Source of the DNA: Apus apus
Taxonomy: Eukaryota; Chordata; Aves; Apodiformes; Apodidae
Assembly (NCBI RefSeq): GCF_020740795.1
Contig: NC_067312.1
Coordinates: 40,384,905-40,448,904 of the forward strand
Length of the DNA stretch: 64,000 bases
Reading direction: 5' to 3'
The stretch's first letter is position 1. The number at the start of each line of letters is the position of its first letter. Below the pieces are notes generated by a model. The model made no database searches. It saw only the letters and a list, made by a program, of their open reading frames with translations, and had not been told where the DNA came from. Both the position numbers and the translations under genes were made by a program. This document shows, piece by piece, positions 26,001-39,400 of this stretch.

Positions 26001-29000
26001 AGCTGAGAATTAACAAAGATCTATAAATAAACATCTTTTGGTTTATAAGATTAAAACAGATCAAATAAACAACAAAAAAGCAAACCTAAAAATAACCCCA
26101 GCAACATAGCACCAAGAAAGAGACCCCACACAGACCATTTCCAAAACTATTTAAAGAAAAGATAACTGCATCATGACCCCAGTTTCACCTGCTGTGTGCC
26201 ACTCATTCTCTTTTTTCCTCCCCTACTGGCAAAAAGATATGTATAAATTACCTTTAAGTTTAGCTGTCCCACTTCTGCTCATTCAGACAATCTCTGGAGC
26301 AACACTAAGACGGTCAGCTACTATAGATAATATGCTAGATGCAGTTTTCCAATTTGAAAGAAGCCTGTTGAAGCACTTTTCCAAAAAGGGATTTGGTTTC
26401 GAAGCCATTTCATTTCATGTTGCACTCTATATATGCAATTATATGCAGACATGGCCTTATGCACACTTTGGCACCTGATTTCAGTGTTATGAGTGCATCC
26501 TGGTGTCTTCAACCCAGCCTCCAGCTGAACTGTGCATGACATCCCTTGTGTCTTTTGTGTTCCCTTCCCCAAGAACAGGTTGCCCACATGTGTAATTTAT
26601 ATTGTCCTCAGATTTTCTCGGGCTAGGCTGATGGGGAAGCTCTGCATTGCTCAGCCCAGGCCCACTGTCCTGCCCACCTACTGAGGACCCTATTATGTTA
26701 ACAGTTACTTTTTACCTGCATTTCAGCAGCCGAGAAATTCTTGTGTGCAAAGAACAAAAACAAAACCCAAGACATAAAAATGATTGAGTGTGGGGGTCTT
26801 TGTTTATAAAGACATTTTTGAAAATACATCTCCTACTTATCCTTGTGATTATTTGTCACAGTAAGGCCATCCTTTGGTTTCTTTTTAGTTTTCTTTTTTT
26901 TTTTTTTTCTTCTTTTTTTTAATTTTTACTTACTCCTCTGCCAGTTTTAGGCCTTGGTATCTTTTCCAGCATTGCACTGAAAAGACTTCTCTCCAGCAGT
27001 GACCATTACTAGTGAAAGGCAAACCTTGAGGAATTTCATTCTTGCTGACTTGCCTCAGGGACACAGTAGTTTTTGCTTCATCCCACCTGATGTCAGACTC
27101 CATGAGTCTGACCTGCTCACCTAAGACAGGTGGGAACTAGTCAGGATGGAGCAGCCTGCATATGGCTCAGGTTCCCAAGGGAACCTTCTGTCTGTCCCAT
27201 CTCCCCTCTTGCATCTCCTGTCACCCACAGAGCAACCACATTGTCTCTGGGGATCAAAAACCGGCATGGGGAAGGCAGATGGATGTTTCCAAGTACTGCT
27301 GCTTCAGCCCCTGCTGTTGCTGCACCTGGGTTTGCTGGGGAAAGGGAGGGCAGGGGTTCAGAGAGCAGAAGCCACCAATACTGCAGTAGATTTGACTGCT
27401 GTGTGGAAGAGATTACCAGTTTCAATACATAGCCAGGGGTAATCACCATATTGTGCCAGCAGTGGAAATCACCTCAGATAGCTGAGATTATATAATAGGG
27501 CTCGAAATTAAATAGAAAACTGATTTATTCTCATTGTCCATTACTGCAATTCAGTTCAATTTATTTAAGGCCACTATCTCTCACTCTAAGGGAAATGCAA
27601 GCATTAATCTTCATAGACTGTATCTTGGATACCAGTGGTCTGGATAATTAGTTTGTTACCCTTTGTGCGTGTGCGGGCTTTTCATGTTGAGCAAGAAAGA
27701 TAGGACTCTAATCAGCTGCTGTATACATGTGGACTTGAGAACAGATCACAGTTTAAGCAAATAGCAGGTAGTTGTTATCTTCAATGTGTGATGCCCTCGG
27801 TTTTCTTTTAGAGCTAGTTTGTATTTCTTTTGAACAGTATTTACGTTCTTACATCTAAAACCTCCATGGTTTTCTCTTGCTTGGGTTGTCCAGAAATCTA
27901 TGTGGCAGATGTAAAATGAAGCTGAGTAAAAGCCACAGTCTAGTGTTTACTTTGGTTTTAGAAGAGATTTTACTGTCCCTGTGCATCAGCTTGCCTGTTT
28001 CATGCAACTCCATTCTGGAGTCAAGGTGCAGCAACCTCTTGACTATGGTGTACATGTCCTATGTCCCATGGTCCTGAAGACACAAGCATTGCTTTATGAA
28101 GACGTATAGATTCAACAAGCAGTATCCCATCCTGCTTGGAGCTGAAATAAACATAACCAGTTGGCATACATTCAGAGACAGTGAGGTAACCAATAATCAC
28201 TGACTTCTGATTTCCTCTTGACCCTATGAAAATATGCATCCTCCTAAGTGCTACTGGCAGGGGTTCAATTTGTGTGACTTCTCCCCACTACCAAAGATGA
28301 AAGTATGAGAAGATGTCTTGCAATACAAAGAAAGCAAAAGAGCTCGGCTTTTGCCATTTCTGCTGAAACTAGAGGAAGTCACCAATATTTTCAACTTGGA
28401 GTGTAAGATTTCACCTCCTTTACATTATCCACATTTCCTCCCTAACTGCCTTAGGGCCAGGACTACAGGCAGTAGCTTTTGCTCTGCTGGAGATGGTGTA
28501 ATGGAAAGAGGAAGTCAAGCCACCCAAGGACAGTGGTAGAATGAGGACACTATTATCTTAGTGATGATATATGTTAAGTTCTGCCTTCCCAGGTAACTGC
28601 CAAATGATCACATGATATTTCAACAGCATCAGTAAATAATATTTAAAATAAAACAAAGAGAAAAATTAGATGTAGGGGATAGATGAGTGCAATAGCTAAT
28701 GGCACGTTTTCTGAACACATTTTCCTGTGCTCCTCAAAACCAGCCATGCCCTGGAAAAATTCTTCTTCCATGATGAATTTCATAACAAAGACAAAAACTA
28801 TTTAATTTTTATCCTATGCATTAGAGCAGACCCTTGACAGCCTAATCAGGGTTGTCTGAACCTTGTACCCACCACTGAATCTTTCTGAAGGTCCCTTGCC
28901 CACATCTGTCCAGACTGGCTCCTTGAGTGCCCCCTGCAGCCAAATGGGCTGTCAGCATTTGCAAGATCAGGTCTTACTTGCAGGTCACATCTCAATTTTT

Positions 29001-31617
29001 AACCTTGGCCCTGCCGGAGAGTAAGAGTGGTATAGGGACCACAGCTCACTGCTCTTTGGTTGAGCCTTGCAGTTGTGGCCTCACAATGGGCTCTGCCAGA
29101 CATACCACCTTTTAATGCTTCGTTCCTCCCTGCTTGCTCTTATTGCTTGGCTTGTGGTTTATTCTCTAAATGCCTATTATAAGATTAATAGTTTTAGTGC
29201 TAATGGACTCCTGATTATAACCAAAAATCCACAAAGGCTCAGGGCCAGATTTTCTCATTACCACTTGTGGAATCTAGAGATGCAGAGAGGACAGAGGGGA
29301 AGCCCCTTGCCCCAAGCTGTCTGTGTCCCTCTGCCTGCATATCAAGTCACAGCTGCTCCAGGTGCTTCTACCATCTGCTCTCTTCTTGCCTTTAAGGCTC
29401 TCCAGCTTCATATAAACACTCTGTTGGTGTCAGAGGAGGGACCCCATGAGCAGTCAACACTCATAGCAGTGCAGAGTTAACTACTGCCAGTCATTATAAG
29501 CAGCATCTTTACCTTACCCAGACAGTTATAAACAATTGAACTTGGAGCATCCCTTTGAAAACGTAAGTGAAACAGTCCTGGACGTAGCTTGTCCCTGGAC
29601 TTGTGTGAATTAGGACTGCTGGAGAATCCCAGGAGATCCTGACAGCTGCTTGGATCAATTGAGGAATCGTCTCTGTCTTCTCTTAACTTTTAGGTATAGC
29701 CAGGAGAATGAGCTTGCACTCCACTTTTGGATGACAGTAGCGAACGTCTGTGCCTGGCCTACCTCTATGTTTTCCTGCACAGAACTGCTACCCACAGGAA
29801 AGTAAGTCTGGGCCTATGTTTGCTTTTCCTCATGGTACCCATTTGTCGTTTGCAAATAGGACCAGGGAAATAGCAGGAACAAGACCATAAAGCTGATGTG
29901 TACCCACATCGGCTATTGACTTAAGTGGAGGGTCAATGACAGATACCAACTGGAGATTTGGCCACTGGTTTGCAGCACACAGCACTGGACAGATGAACTT
30001 TTGGATCAGACAAAGTGACTTGTGTGCTGTTGAGCAGTGCTGGCTGAAGAAAAAGAAAAGGAAGAAATATTTCTGGAAGTATAAAAATGCTTTTGTTTGT
30101 GTTTGAACTTAAAAAGCACAAGAACATGCAGGGTCTGCATGCAGTGAGGTTATTATAGGCTTTGAACTTGTCCCAAATTCAAGCTCTGAATATATTTGAG
30201 ATGGGACTTCAGGCCAGGTCTCCTGCATCCAAGCATGTTACTTAATCCCTGACTCAGCAGGAGGAGACCACCAGTGCTTTCTCCTCACTACCTTTTTAAG
30301 TGGCAGCTGAAAACACAAGAGTAATGTCATTCCATGCCAACTGACAGAACTTGGTTGCCCTTTCATATTTTGCTTTTGGGTTTTTATTTTGATAAATCAA
30401 AGAGAACAAGCAGAGTGATCCAGAAGGATAATTAACTATTCAGGTAGCATTTCAGTTGAACAGGCACCTATAGGGAGACATCAAGAGGTGTAAGAACAAG
30501 CTGCCAAGGAACAAATGTAGTGAAAGGCTGCAGAGAATCAGGAACAGGTCTGAAGGGAGCATTGCTCCCTTGCACCCTGCTCCCCTGCCCTTCCCGGTAC
30601 TTCTCTGTAGCAAGAAAATAGCTGGCATCAGCCCTTGTGCGCTCTGTCCAGATGTGGTTTCTTGTCAGGGAACTTTAAGTTGTTCCCCAGACATATAGTT
30701 GTTATCTGAGGGGATGACAGAGGTTTTCTTCTTGCACACAGAGATTTTGCAGCTGTTTTGGATGACAAAACCTTGAGAGAACCACCTGTCTGCAGTAGGT
30801 GTGCATAACCATGGGGTATCCAGAGTAATGAGCATTGGTAGTCAAAGTACGTGGATATATCTACTTAGTGGACAGCACATGAATCAATCACTCTTACTCT
30901 GTCTCTTTGTCCTCATGAGTTTCTCTGGTAATGTGCCCTGGGAGCAATAGGTTGTGGAAAGTGCCTGTCCATCACAAAGTTTTGCTGCTGTTGCTTTGCC
31001 GAGGCTTTGCACTCCAGGACAGAAAGCAGGCTGGCCCTGCACCTGCACCCTCCATCTCAGGCCCATCTCCCAGAGAGGTGAAACAAAAACTTGGTGGGAA
31101 TGGGGACACAGGAGAAGGAAAACTGAAAGAGTTCAGGAAACGCTGCCCTGCAGTCTGTTAGCTAAACATTAAGATTCTTACCAAGTATGAGAGTGCAGCT
31201 TGTAACTTGCCCTAAGAGAGACACTGAAGATTACAAGAAGATAATTATTTGTATGTGTCTTAATTAATTTGTTTCTTTGCAAACTGGAGGCTGGTGAGCC
31301 TACAACTTGAGAAAACATGAGGCGCACATTAATCTCTCCAACACTCACATTAGAAAGCAAAGCAAAACCAGTCACCTCTGTGAAGTCAATGGGAGTTTTT
31401 CCACTGACTCCAATGGAGCCAGCATTTCACCCTGAGATTTCCATCATGAAGACCAGGTTCTGCCCTTTCTTTATGAAGCATGGGATTTTTCTAGCTTCAA
31501 TGCACGTATTTTCTCTTGTTTTCCAACAATGCATTCAAAAGCTGAAGTACACCTCCATGAAACAAAGGGGGATACTCAAATGCATTTAAATACAATCAAC
31601 TTCATAGCAGTGGGACA
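23071..31617. other. Intergenic DNA, no gene supported
   Basis: About 8.5 kb of unique sequence. 27130-27390 is a GC-richer patch where several frames on both strands happen to stay open. The 137-codon frame at 29067-29480 has no family features that I recognise. A possible ancient repeat scrap (gtcaatgggag...gactccaatgg) lies at 31380-31425. Confidence 0.65.
26893..26920. repeat. T-rich homopolymer tract
   Basis: Two T runs are separated by a short cttc. Similar short homopolymers occur at 5245-5260 (T), 25604-25618 (A) and 32588-32599 (A). They are ordinary low-complexity sequence. Confidence 0.9.
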
Positions 31618-32065
31618 TGAAAATCATCAGAGGGCTGGAACATCTCTTATGAAAACAGGTTGAGGGAGCTGGGGTTGTTCAGCCTGAAGGAGAGAAGACT
31701 CTGGGGGGACCTTATTGTGACCTTCCAATACCTGAAAGGAGCCTATAAGAAGGCTGGAGACGACCTGTTCACTACGGCATGTAACGATTGGACAGGGGGT
31801 AATGTTTTTAAGCTAGAGAAGGGTAGATTTTGGTTGGACATTAGAGAAAAGTTCTTTAATGAGGGTGGTGGATCACTGGAATGCGTTGCCTGGAGAGGTG
31901 GTGGAGGCCCCATCCCTGGTTACATTCAAGATCAGGCTTGATGGGACTCTGAGCAATCTGTTCTAGTTGGAGATATCCCTGCTTATCATAGGGGAGTTGG
32001 ACTAGATGGCTTTTATAGGTCCCTTCCAACCCAAGACATTCCATGATTCTATGATTCTGTGAAGT
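31618..32065 (+). mobile_element. CR1 LINE 3' end, 5'-truncated
   Basis: The copy contains gaaaacaggttgagggagct, the frame MRELGLFSLKERRLWGDLIV, and ggagttggactagatggct, then a tail with ccatgattctatgattctg. The open frame over 31660-31941 is CR1 ORF2 and 3' sequence, not a gene. It lies intergenic, downstream of NTRK2. Confidence 0.93.
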
Positions 32066-33269
32066 TAACTAATTTTCTGTTTGCTAAATCCACATTGTGA
32101 ACAATATGAATACAAACCACAATGTTTCTTGCTTTCAAGAGAGACTGCTGTAGTCTTAGGAAAGGAGTATCATAGCTTTGACCTTATCTTCAGAATGAGT
32201 AAACTAACATTAAGAAATAAATCCCACAGTGCCTTTCTCCAGTTAACTGTTTGCTGACCATGTTTGCCTTGCTAAATGTACTTCTTCTTTGCATGTTTTC
32301 AGTCTGAATGGAAATATCATGGAAAACGTTATCTGACAGACATGGAGGACTCAAAACTAAAATTGGTAATAGTACACATATTTGTGTCCAGTCTTAAGCT
32401 TTTTAGCTGCTTGAGGTTGTCAAGACCAAACACACAAATAGGCCTCACATTCAGGGAAGTCAGAGTTGATTTTCAGTACATTAGCACTTTCGTTTCTAAT
32501 GTGATCATCAGGTGGCATAAGGCTGAAAGATGCCATTTGTGGGAGAGTACTATAGAGTTTGATAGTTCGCTCACCATGGAAACGAGTGGAGTGATAAAAA
32601 AAAAAAAATCCATAAAGCAGGGCTCTGGGGCTATTGAGCAAAATCTATGGTAAGTGCTAGATGGAATGCTTAGGAGCAAAGAAGGCACGCAGGCCTGCGA
32701 CTATGTGGAAATATATCCTTGGGCTGAATGGCCCTGAATGGGCATTAGGGGACACAGTGCAAAAAGCAATTCAACTTGAGAAATTCTACTGATGTGATAA
32801 CAAAGTTAATAAGAGCACTGAGTGTATGAACAAGGAAGAAGTGAATAGGAAAGGAGATTAAGGTAATTTTACCTCTCTGTACAGTACAAAGCTAACAACG
32901 GAAACAGTCCTGCACAATTGTAAGTGATGCTGAAAAAAACCCTAAGAAACACAAACCTGATACTAGGGCTGAAAGAAGCAGATCATTTGTCAGACAGAAC
33001 TGTAATAAATTGGCTTATATTATCAGAAAACAACTGAAGTGAATATACAAAAAATAATCTGATGGTGGGAGGAAAACAGGCAATGCTTACAGGATCTTTA
33101 ATTTAGTGCAGAAAGGCACAGCAGTCAGGATGTGGAAAAAGGCCTATATATTCAGATGAAAACTGAGGACACACCTTTTCTTACTTGATCAACACACATG
33201 CAAAGGAAGTAACAAGCACCCACCTCTCCCTGTTCCAACTTCAAGTCTAGCTGCCTTACAGGAAAGCAT
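32066..33269. other. Intergenic DNA, no gene supported
   Basis: Unique sequence with a short A12 run near 32590. The 125-codon frame at 32276-32653 has no recognisable features. Confidence 0.65.
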
Positions 33270-33405
33270 ACATAACTAAAACAAAGTTAATGGAGTGCAG
33301 TACAGCCATAACTAGATGAAATGTAATGGCCTGTGATGTGCAGAAGGTCAGACTAGATAATCTAATGGTCCCTTCTGGCCTAAATTCAGAAATTCTTCAG
33401 CCAAA
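33270..33405 (+). mobile_element. Ancient CR1-type LINE tail
   Basis: The segment cagaaggtcagactagataa then ctaatggtcccttctggcct is the 3' end of old reptile/bird CR1 lineages (family pattern: aggtcagactagatgatc...ggtcccttctgg). The upstream part is eroded, so the left limit is approximate. Confidence 0.75.
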
Positions 33406-36400
33406 GCTGCCCTAATGAGCCAGCTCCCTGTTCAGACCAGAGCTGACTCCACATTTCCCTCTCCAGTTTCACTGTGATAGCAGCATTCAGCCCAACTTCA
33501 GAGCCAGGAGCAGTGCAGGAGTCTGAGAAGAAGAGGTTCATACCTGGCATCCACACATGTCAGAAGCAGCATAAGGCAGCAGTGCACAGGGCTTGGCTTG
33601 GAGGCTTTTTGTGTGTTTTTTCCTGGAGCTGGTCTTTGGGATTTCAGCATCCTGCCTAGTTTATCCCTTAAAAGAATGCATCTGTCAGAGAATCTTATTT
33701 TCCATGCTCACTGTTAGAAAAACCTGTGAACTGGTACACACATTTGTGAGGCCACACATGCACCTGAGTGAGGTATTTCTCCATCTCCATGCTGAATGGA
33801 CAAAACATCCCTGTTGAACCTCTGTGGAACAATGCCCTAAAACCAGGTATTTTATGTAGAGGGACACTCTGCCTAAAGGCAGTTTGCATAATTTGAAAAA
33901 CAATCTCATAGTTCTGTTCACCAGGCAGCTCCTCCTTGCTTTGGGGGCTTTGTGCAATAGAGAATATGCTTTTCTTCTTCATCCTGCCAAGCTGTCCTGT
34001 ATATTAACATTTCTCTGTAGAGCTGACTGACTTGTTAAAAGATTCAATTTCTGTAGACATTACAGCAAAGACAGACATCTATCAAGTTTGTTAGAAATTA
34101 GTGATCTTCTTTCATTAAAATTTAATCACAAGTAAAGTATAACTTGCATTTGTGAAAGATGAGGCATTCTGATATGGCTTTATGGTTACAAAAAACATAT
34201 AATGATTTTGATACTGGAGCCAAAAGGACATCATTGGACAGGAAGAAAATTTTCTCCTTGGCAATATTTAAAATACTTACAAAAACAAGTGCCTTGAATT
34301 GATGCCTTCCTGGCTCCTGAAGGGCATAGTAAATTCTCTCATGTATTGGAAATTATATCTCAATGTAATCAGCAAAAGCACTAGTACAGATTATTTCCAG
34401 ATGAGACCTTGAAATTCTGCCCTATTCTTCAGATACATTTAATTAATTATTTAACAAAATTATCCTTTCTTGCTCTCCCTGTGAGTGAGTAGGTGACTTA
34501 GTTATACTCAGAATCAGTCTGATGTAATTTGCTGACCACAAAAGTCACTGCTGGCTTGTATTTATATGTGTAAAATATACACATGCAGACATATTTGTTC
34601 ACATAATATAGCTGACAAATTATCTTTCACTTAAAAAAAAACAGGTGGGTACTTTGCCCTCCACATAGCATTACATTAAATATATGCAGAATGCAACAAG
34701 GAGCAGTGCTATTTAAATAGCACAAAAATTGTTGAAATTAATAATTGAAAGTAATAAAATGAAGTAAAAGTAAAGTAATAGTTATTTTCTTTCACAAATG
34801 ACTGGGGAAATATTTAATTCTACATTCATATGCCACACCACAGTTCCAAAATACTTGTATGTATAAAATGTAACCCCAAAAACATTCCTTAAATCCTTTT
34901 TTGATTACCAGTGCTTCATTTGATTTGAGGCTTGACTTCACGCCATTGAGCTAATTGCAAATACTCCTATGAACTTCCTTGGGATTTGTACAAATTAACA
35001 TACTTCAATACACGAACAGAAGGCTTTGGCACACACAGTGCATGATACCAGAGTGATACAACAGACTGAAGTCTTGTTTTGTTCTGCTTTTATCTCTCTA
35101 CAGTATTAAAGCATTTACAAGGGAATGTAAAATGGAATTAGCTGTCTCCAAGATTTTTGACGCACTTGCGTGCAGTAGCAACTGAACTGCACCCTAAAAT
35201 GTCAATGAGCTTTTCTCTAAAATAAAATGAATCTTCCTTGAATTTACTCTTTGCCATCAACAAAATGTAATTTTTTAAAATCAAGTCAGAGAAACGTGCC
35301 ATATTTCAGAAGCTACTCTACCTATTTAGAACTACTGCTCAAATCCTTTTGGAAACGGTACTCCTGCACTTGGAGAGACATGTATGGAGTCTTGTTCTTG
35401 AGCAAAAGCGGGTGAAAGCAATTGGACTATCATTACTAGTCCTTCTGTTTTCAATCAGGCTGAAATATGGGGGGACATCTAAGCAAGGAAGAAACTCGTT
35501 TGGTTATGAATTATGCTTCTGAAAAAATTATACCTCTCTGCAAAATTTTTATTAGACCATTTCTAAGTGAGTGATACAAAAGCAATGAGAAATTCTTTTG
35601 TCTGTTTTGCTTTATTGATTTAATTACTCTTTAAAATACTTCATTTTCAGTTATTTTAAGAATTTGCAAATATTTTGCAAATATTGAGAAAGTGTTATTA
35701 TATGCTCATAATAATTCTGCTGTTTTTCTTAAATCAGTATGTCCCATTAGCAAGTTCCTTTCCCTCTGCTCTATGTATATCTGACATAAAGCAGATGAAC
35801 TCAGCTGGCTGCTCCTACATCCCTAAGAGCAAATAAACACAAAAGATTGAAAGGGAGAAAAAAGAGATTTCAAACTGTCTTAAAATAAAATTAATCTCTC
35901 TGCAAGAATTTATGCAAAGTGTCAATTTAAAGCCTCTCAAGATTACCAATCAAACCTTGCTGCTTCTACTAATTTAGTTTTAACCTCTGTATTTTTAGTG
36001 AGTTTTTTTCAGATTCTGTGACCAAAGCATCAAGATTTTAATGAGAGCTAATGTTGTCTTGAAAGTGACTTCACAGACTGCTACAGCCTTGGTGTTAATT
36101 AGAAGGAGCTAACAGATGAAGATTAAAATACAGGTACTACTTTGGAAAATAAACTGTTTTCTCAGTGTACCAAACTTTTTGGTAGGAAATTTTCACTTGT
36201 TGCAGCTATAATTTATGGTTTTTTCTTCTGTTCCATTTCCATTTATTTCCTACTAAATTTTTCAGTATGCTATAAACTATTTTTATGTCAGCTGAACACC
36301 ATCTAAAACAAATTAGTTAGCACTAAATCATTTTAAATTATGTGGGGTTTTTTTAATGTACCTTTCACCTCCCTTCTCCCAATTTACCTGGGCAAGGCAG

Positions 36401-39400
36401 TATTTGAAACCCTTGGCCACTGTTGGGCTGGGCAAAAGATTAAATTGGCAAGAAAGTTTGCAGACAGCTTTGTGATAACTTTAACAAAAGATGCTGTATG
36501 ATTTGGGAATCAATGTGCTAACTGGTTATGGATGATTGCATTTTGTTGCTTTCTAATTACAGACATGCAGCTCTGCATGATATCCCAGTTTCCTTGCTCC
36601 TGCTCTTGTTGTTCTGCCCCTACATCAATCTATCCTTATTTTCTGATGTTAGTTTGGAGAGGTGAACCAACACATACAGCAGAACAAATGACTGCATAAA
36701 AAAAAACAAACCAGGAATAAATGCATTAATGTTTAAAGGAAGCATAATTTTAAATTAGTGTGTCAAATGTGAGGGTAATGGTGAGCTGTCCTGCTTATAG
36801 CTTCAGAGACATGTCACTATTTTTCAGTTTTAGGTACTGTGGATACAAGCATTTAGAAAAGCTATTCATTCTAGTTATTAAATAATTTTGCTCTAGCACC
36901 CTTGCCATCCAGTGCAGAAGCCATTACTACGAATGACAAATACAGATATGCTTCAGTTTGTAATGGCAGTGCAGTCCTGAACTGTGTTGCCTTCTCACTG
37001 TCCTAACAAAGTGCAGTAACACTATCAGAGTTTCCAGGGATGGTTTCTGAAAATTATGGGCTGGTTACATGTTAGTGACTGTTAAGGCCAGTATCCCGTC
37101 CTGCAGCATTTCTGCATGGTGCTCTGCTTATGGGAAGAGGAGTCAATGCTCACATGCTTGGGATGAATTATAGCTTCCTGAGCTCAAGTGGAAATGAGTT
37201 AGTTTTCTGCCACATACAACGTAGGTGGCATGTAATGCATGTGTATTTCATAGCATAAGGAAACTCTTAGCACAATTATTTCCCCAGTCAGAGTATATTC
37301 ACTGTATAAATAGCATTACATGGTGAATGGTGGCTTTTCAAAATGGGGGACATATCAGTTGGTTGTCTTATGCCTGTGTCAGATGGCTTCTGTTAGTGCT
37401 ATCTACAAATATGCTTGATCCCTTGCTGCCTTGAACACAAGTGGCCTGCATCTTCTCAGTCACTTAGGACAATTAAGTGCCTCTTCTCAGAAACCTGATT
37501 TCTGACATTACTGGTAGATTTTTCTAAAGCTTCTAAGGCTTCTCACCCTTTCTGAATGATTCACCCTGTACATCCTGCTAAGATGGAGTACAACTTCAGT
37601 CCTCTGCATATACATCCTCTAGTTCCTCTAAGTCTTAATGGATTTTTGTACACACTTTTTTGTTTATTTACCTTCTCAATCTCAGCCTTCAACACAAGTG
37701 AACAAGAGAGAAAAGAAAAGAAGACCACAAAAGCATCAAGAATAAGCAAGGCTCTTGCTCAACAGGGTTTCTGAAAAGAAACAAACATCAGGCTACACAA
37801 ACATCAGACTCCATCTTCCTTAGAAAGAAGCTACATGTTAAATCAACTCCTGTTTGTTGAAAATTGTACTGTTGAAAGCCATGGCTGCAGGCACCCCAAC
37901 CCTTCTTTCTTAGAAATAACCAGGTGAGAGTGGAAAATGCTATTCACTGTGAATATAACTAAAACAATTGGGCTCAAAGGTGCTGACAGGAAAACTGCCA
38001 TCTCTTGAGGATGAAAAGTTGTTCATGTGTTAACATCAGTACAACAGTTACTTATATGTGGAATAAGGACATTACTAGAAAATGTGCTGAGTATTATATA
38101 TAATACTTGCTGGTGTCAGTGTATCTGAATATAAATTCACCTCTTGCAAGTTCCAACCATTACATCAAGTTTTACCACTTATTTCTGCAGGGAGGTAGAA
38201 GGTTTCCCAAAGATTCTTTACTACTTTCCACTGCTCACAGTCAACAAATCAGCAAAGCACTGAATCAGAAAACCAGTTCATCGGGATTTCTAGAAGTGCT
38301 GAAGGATGATACATGAAGCCTTCTTTAAAGAAAAAAAATAAATTATAAAGGTCAGCTAAGCAAATGTAACAAGCAATGTAACAGCTTGGTTTGGCCAGGC
38401 TTGGGAAGAACTCTTCTAATGTGAAAGCCTTGGGGTGTTGGAGGCAATGGAGTGAGAAGCAAGGGCTTCCCAGCACAGGGTAAACGAGGCTGGAAGACAC
38501 TGCACTGGGCCGTGCACTCCAGCCTGTGGAAACCATGCAGAACAGTTACTCTCTTGTTTTAGAGAGACATCCAAAGATGGAGATTTTCTGTGGGCTTTTC
38601 CTGGTGGCCTGACCCAGCAGTGGCATGTGCAGCCCAAACCAGGAAGACCCACACCTTGGTGGGAAACACGTCATGTCACAGCCTTGGTCTCATGCCTGTG
38701 TAAATATAGCTGATTTTCTAGTCACCTTTGAAAGTTTGTCTTCTCAGGAAGGGAACCTGGCTGAGCTCCCTCTCCGTGGCTTATGGCCACGTGTCCTAAC
38801 TTGCTGAGATCTTTGCCCAGGCTTGCAGCAACCACGATCTCCTGCAAAATAAAACACAGTCTTATAAAAACTGCTTAAAAGTCTACTCTTCTCTGAGAGT
38901 ATGGGCCTGATCCAGAATGCAGAATGATCAGGGGAGGATAAACCAGCCTCTCCATGAAGAGGAACCTTGTTAATGGCTTTAATTTAGCAACCAGAGCTCT
39001 TTTTTAAATCACTTGGTGATTCTACTCTGTTCCTTCCCAGGCACAGAGAATTTCCTATTTGAAGAATTGCTTTCCCATAATTAAATGAAAAAGTTAGTTG
39101 CAGCCCTTCATACAAATGAATTCACTCAGTGAATGCAGAATGATACATTTTAAGTAGCACTTTATTCTATGTATTGTACAGGTATTGATGTGTGTTGGAT
39201 TTGTCCTATTTTAGAGGCACTGCCATGGTAACTCGTCTCTCTTGACAAAGACTTTATGTCAGAGCAGAAGTGGAAGACACAGAAACTGAACTTTGGGTAT
39301 CCAGTGAGATGAAGGCTGCCATCATTAGCCTCACCAAAGCATCAACAGAAAATAAGCTGGTGTGTCAAATGTCCTGCTCACCAGGGAAATGCCGACTGAA

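Noticed and set aside
27130..27449. GC-richer patch with several frames of 75-102 codons open, as a coding exon
   Set aside because: Frames are open on both strands at once, none shows a protein family pattern, and no convincing splice context was seen. Base composition explains it.
29067..29480. 137-codon frame, the longest on the plus strand
   Set aside because: No domain, no family likeness, no conserved splice or polyadenylation context. It is of a size expected by chance in 64 kb of six-frame search.
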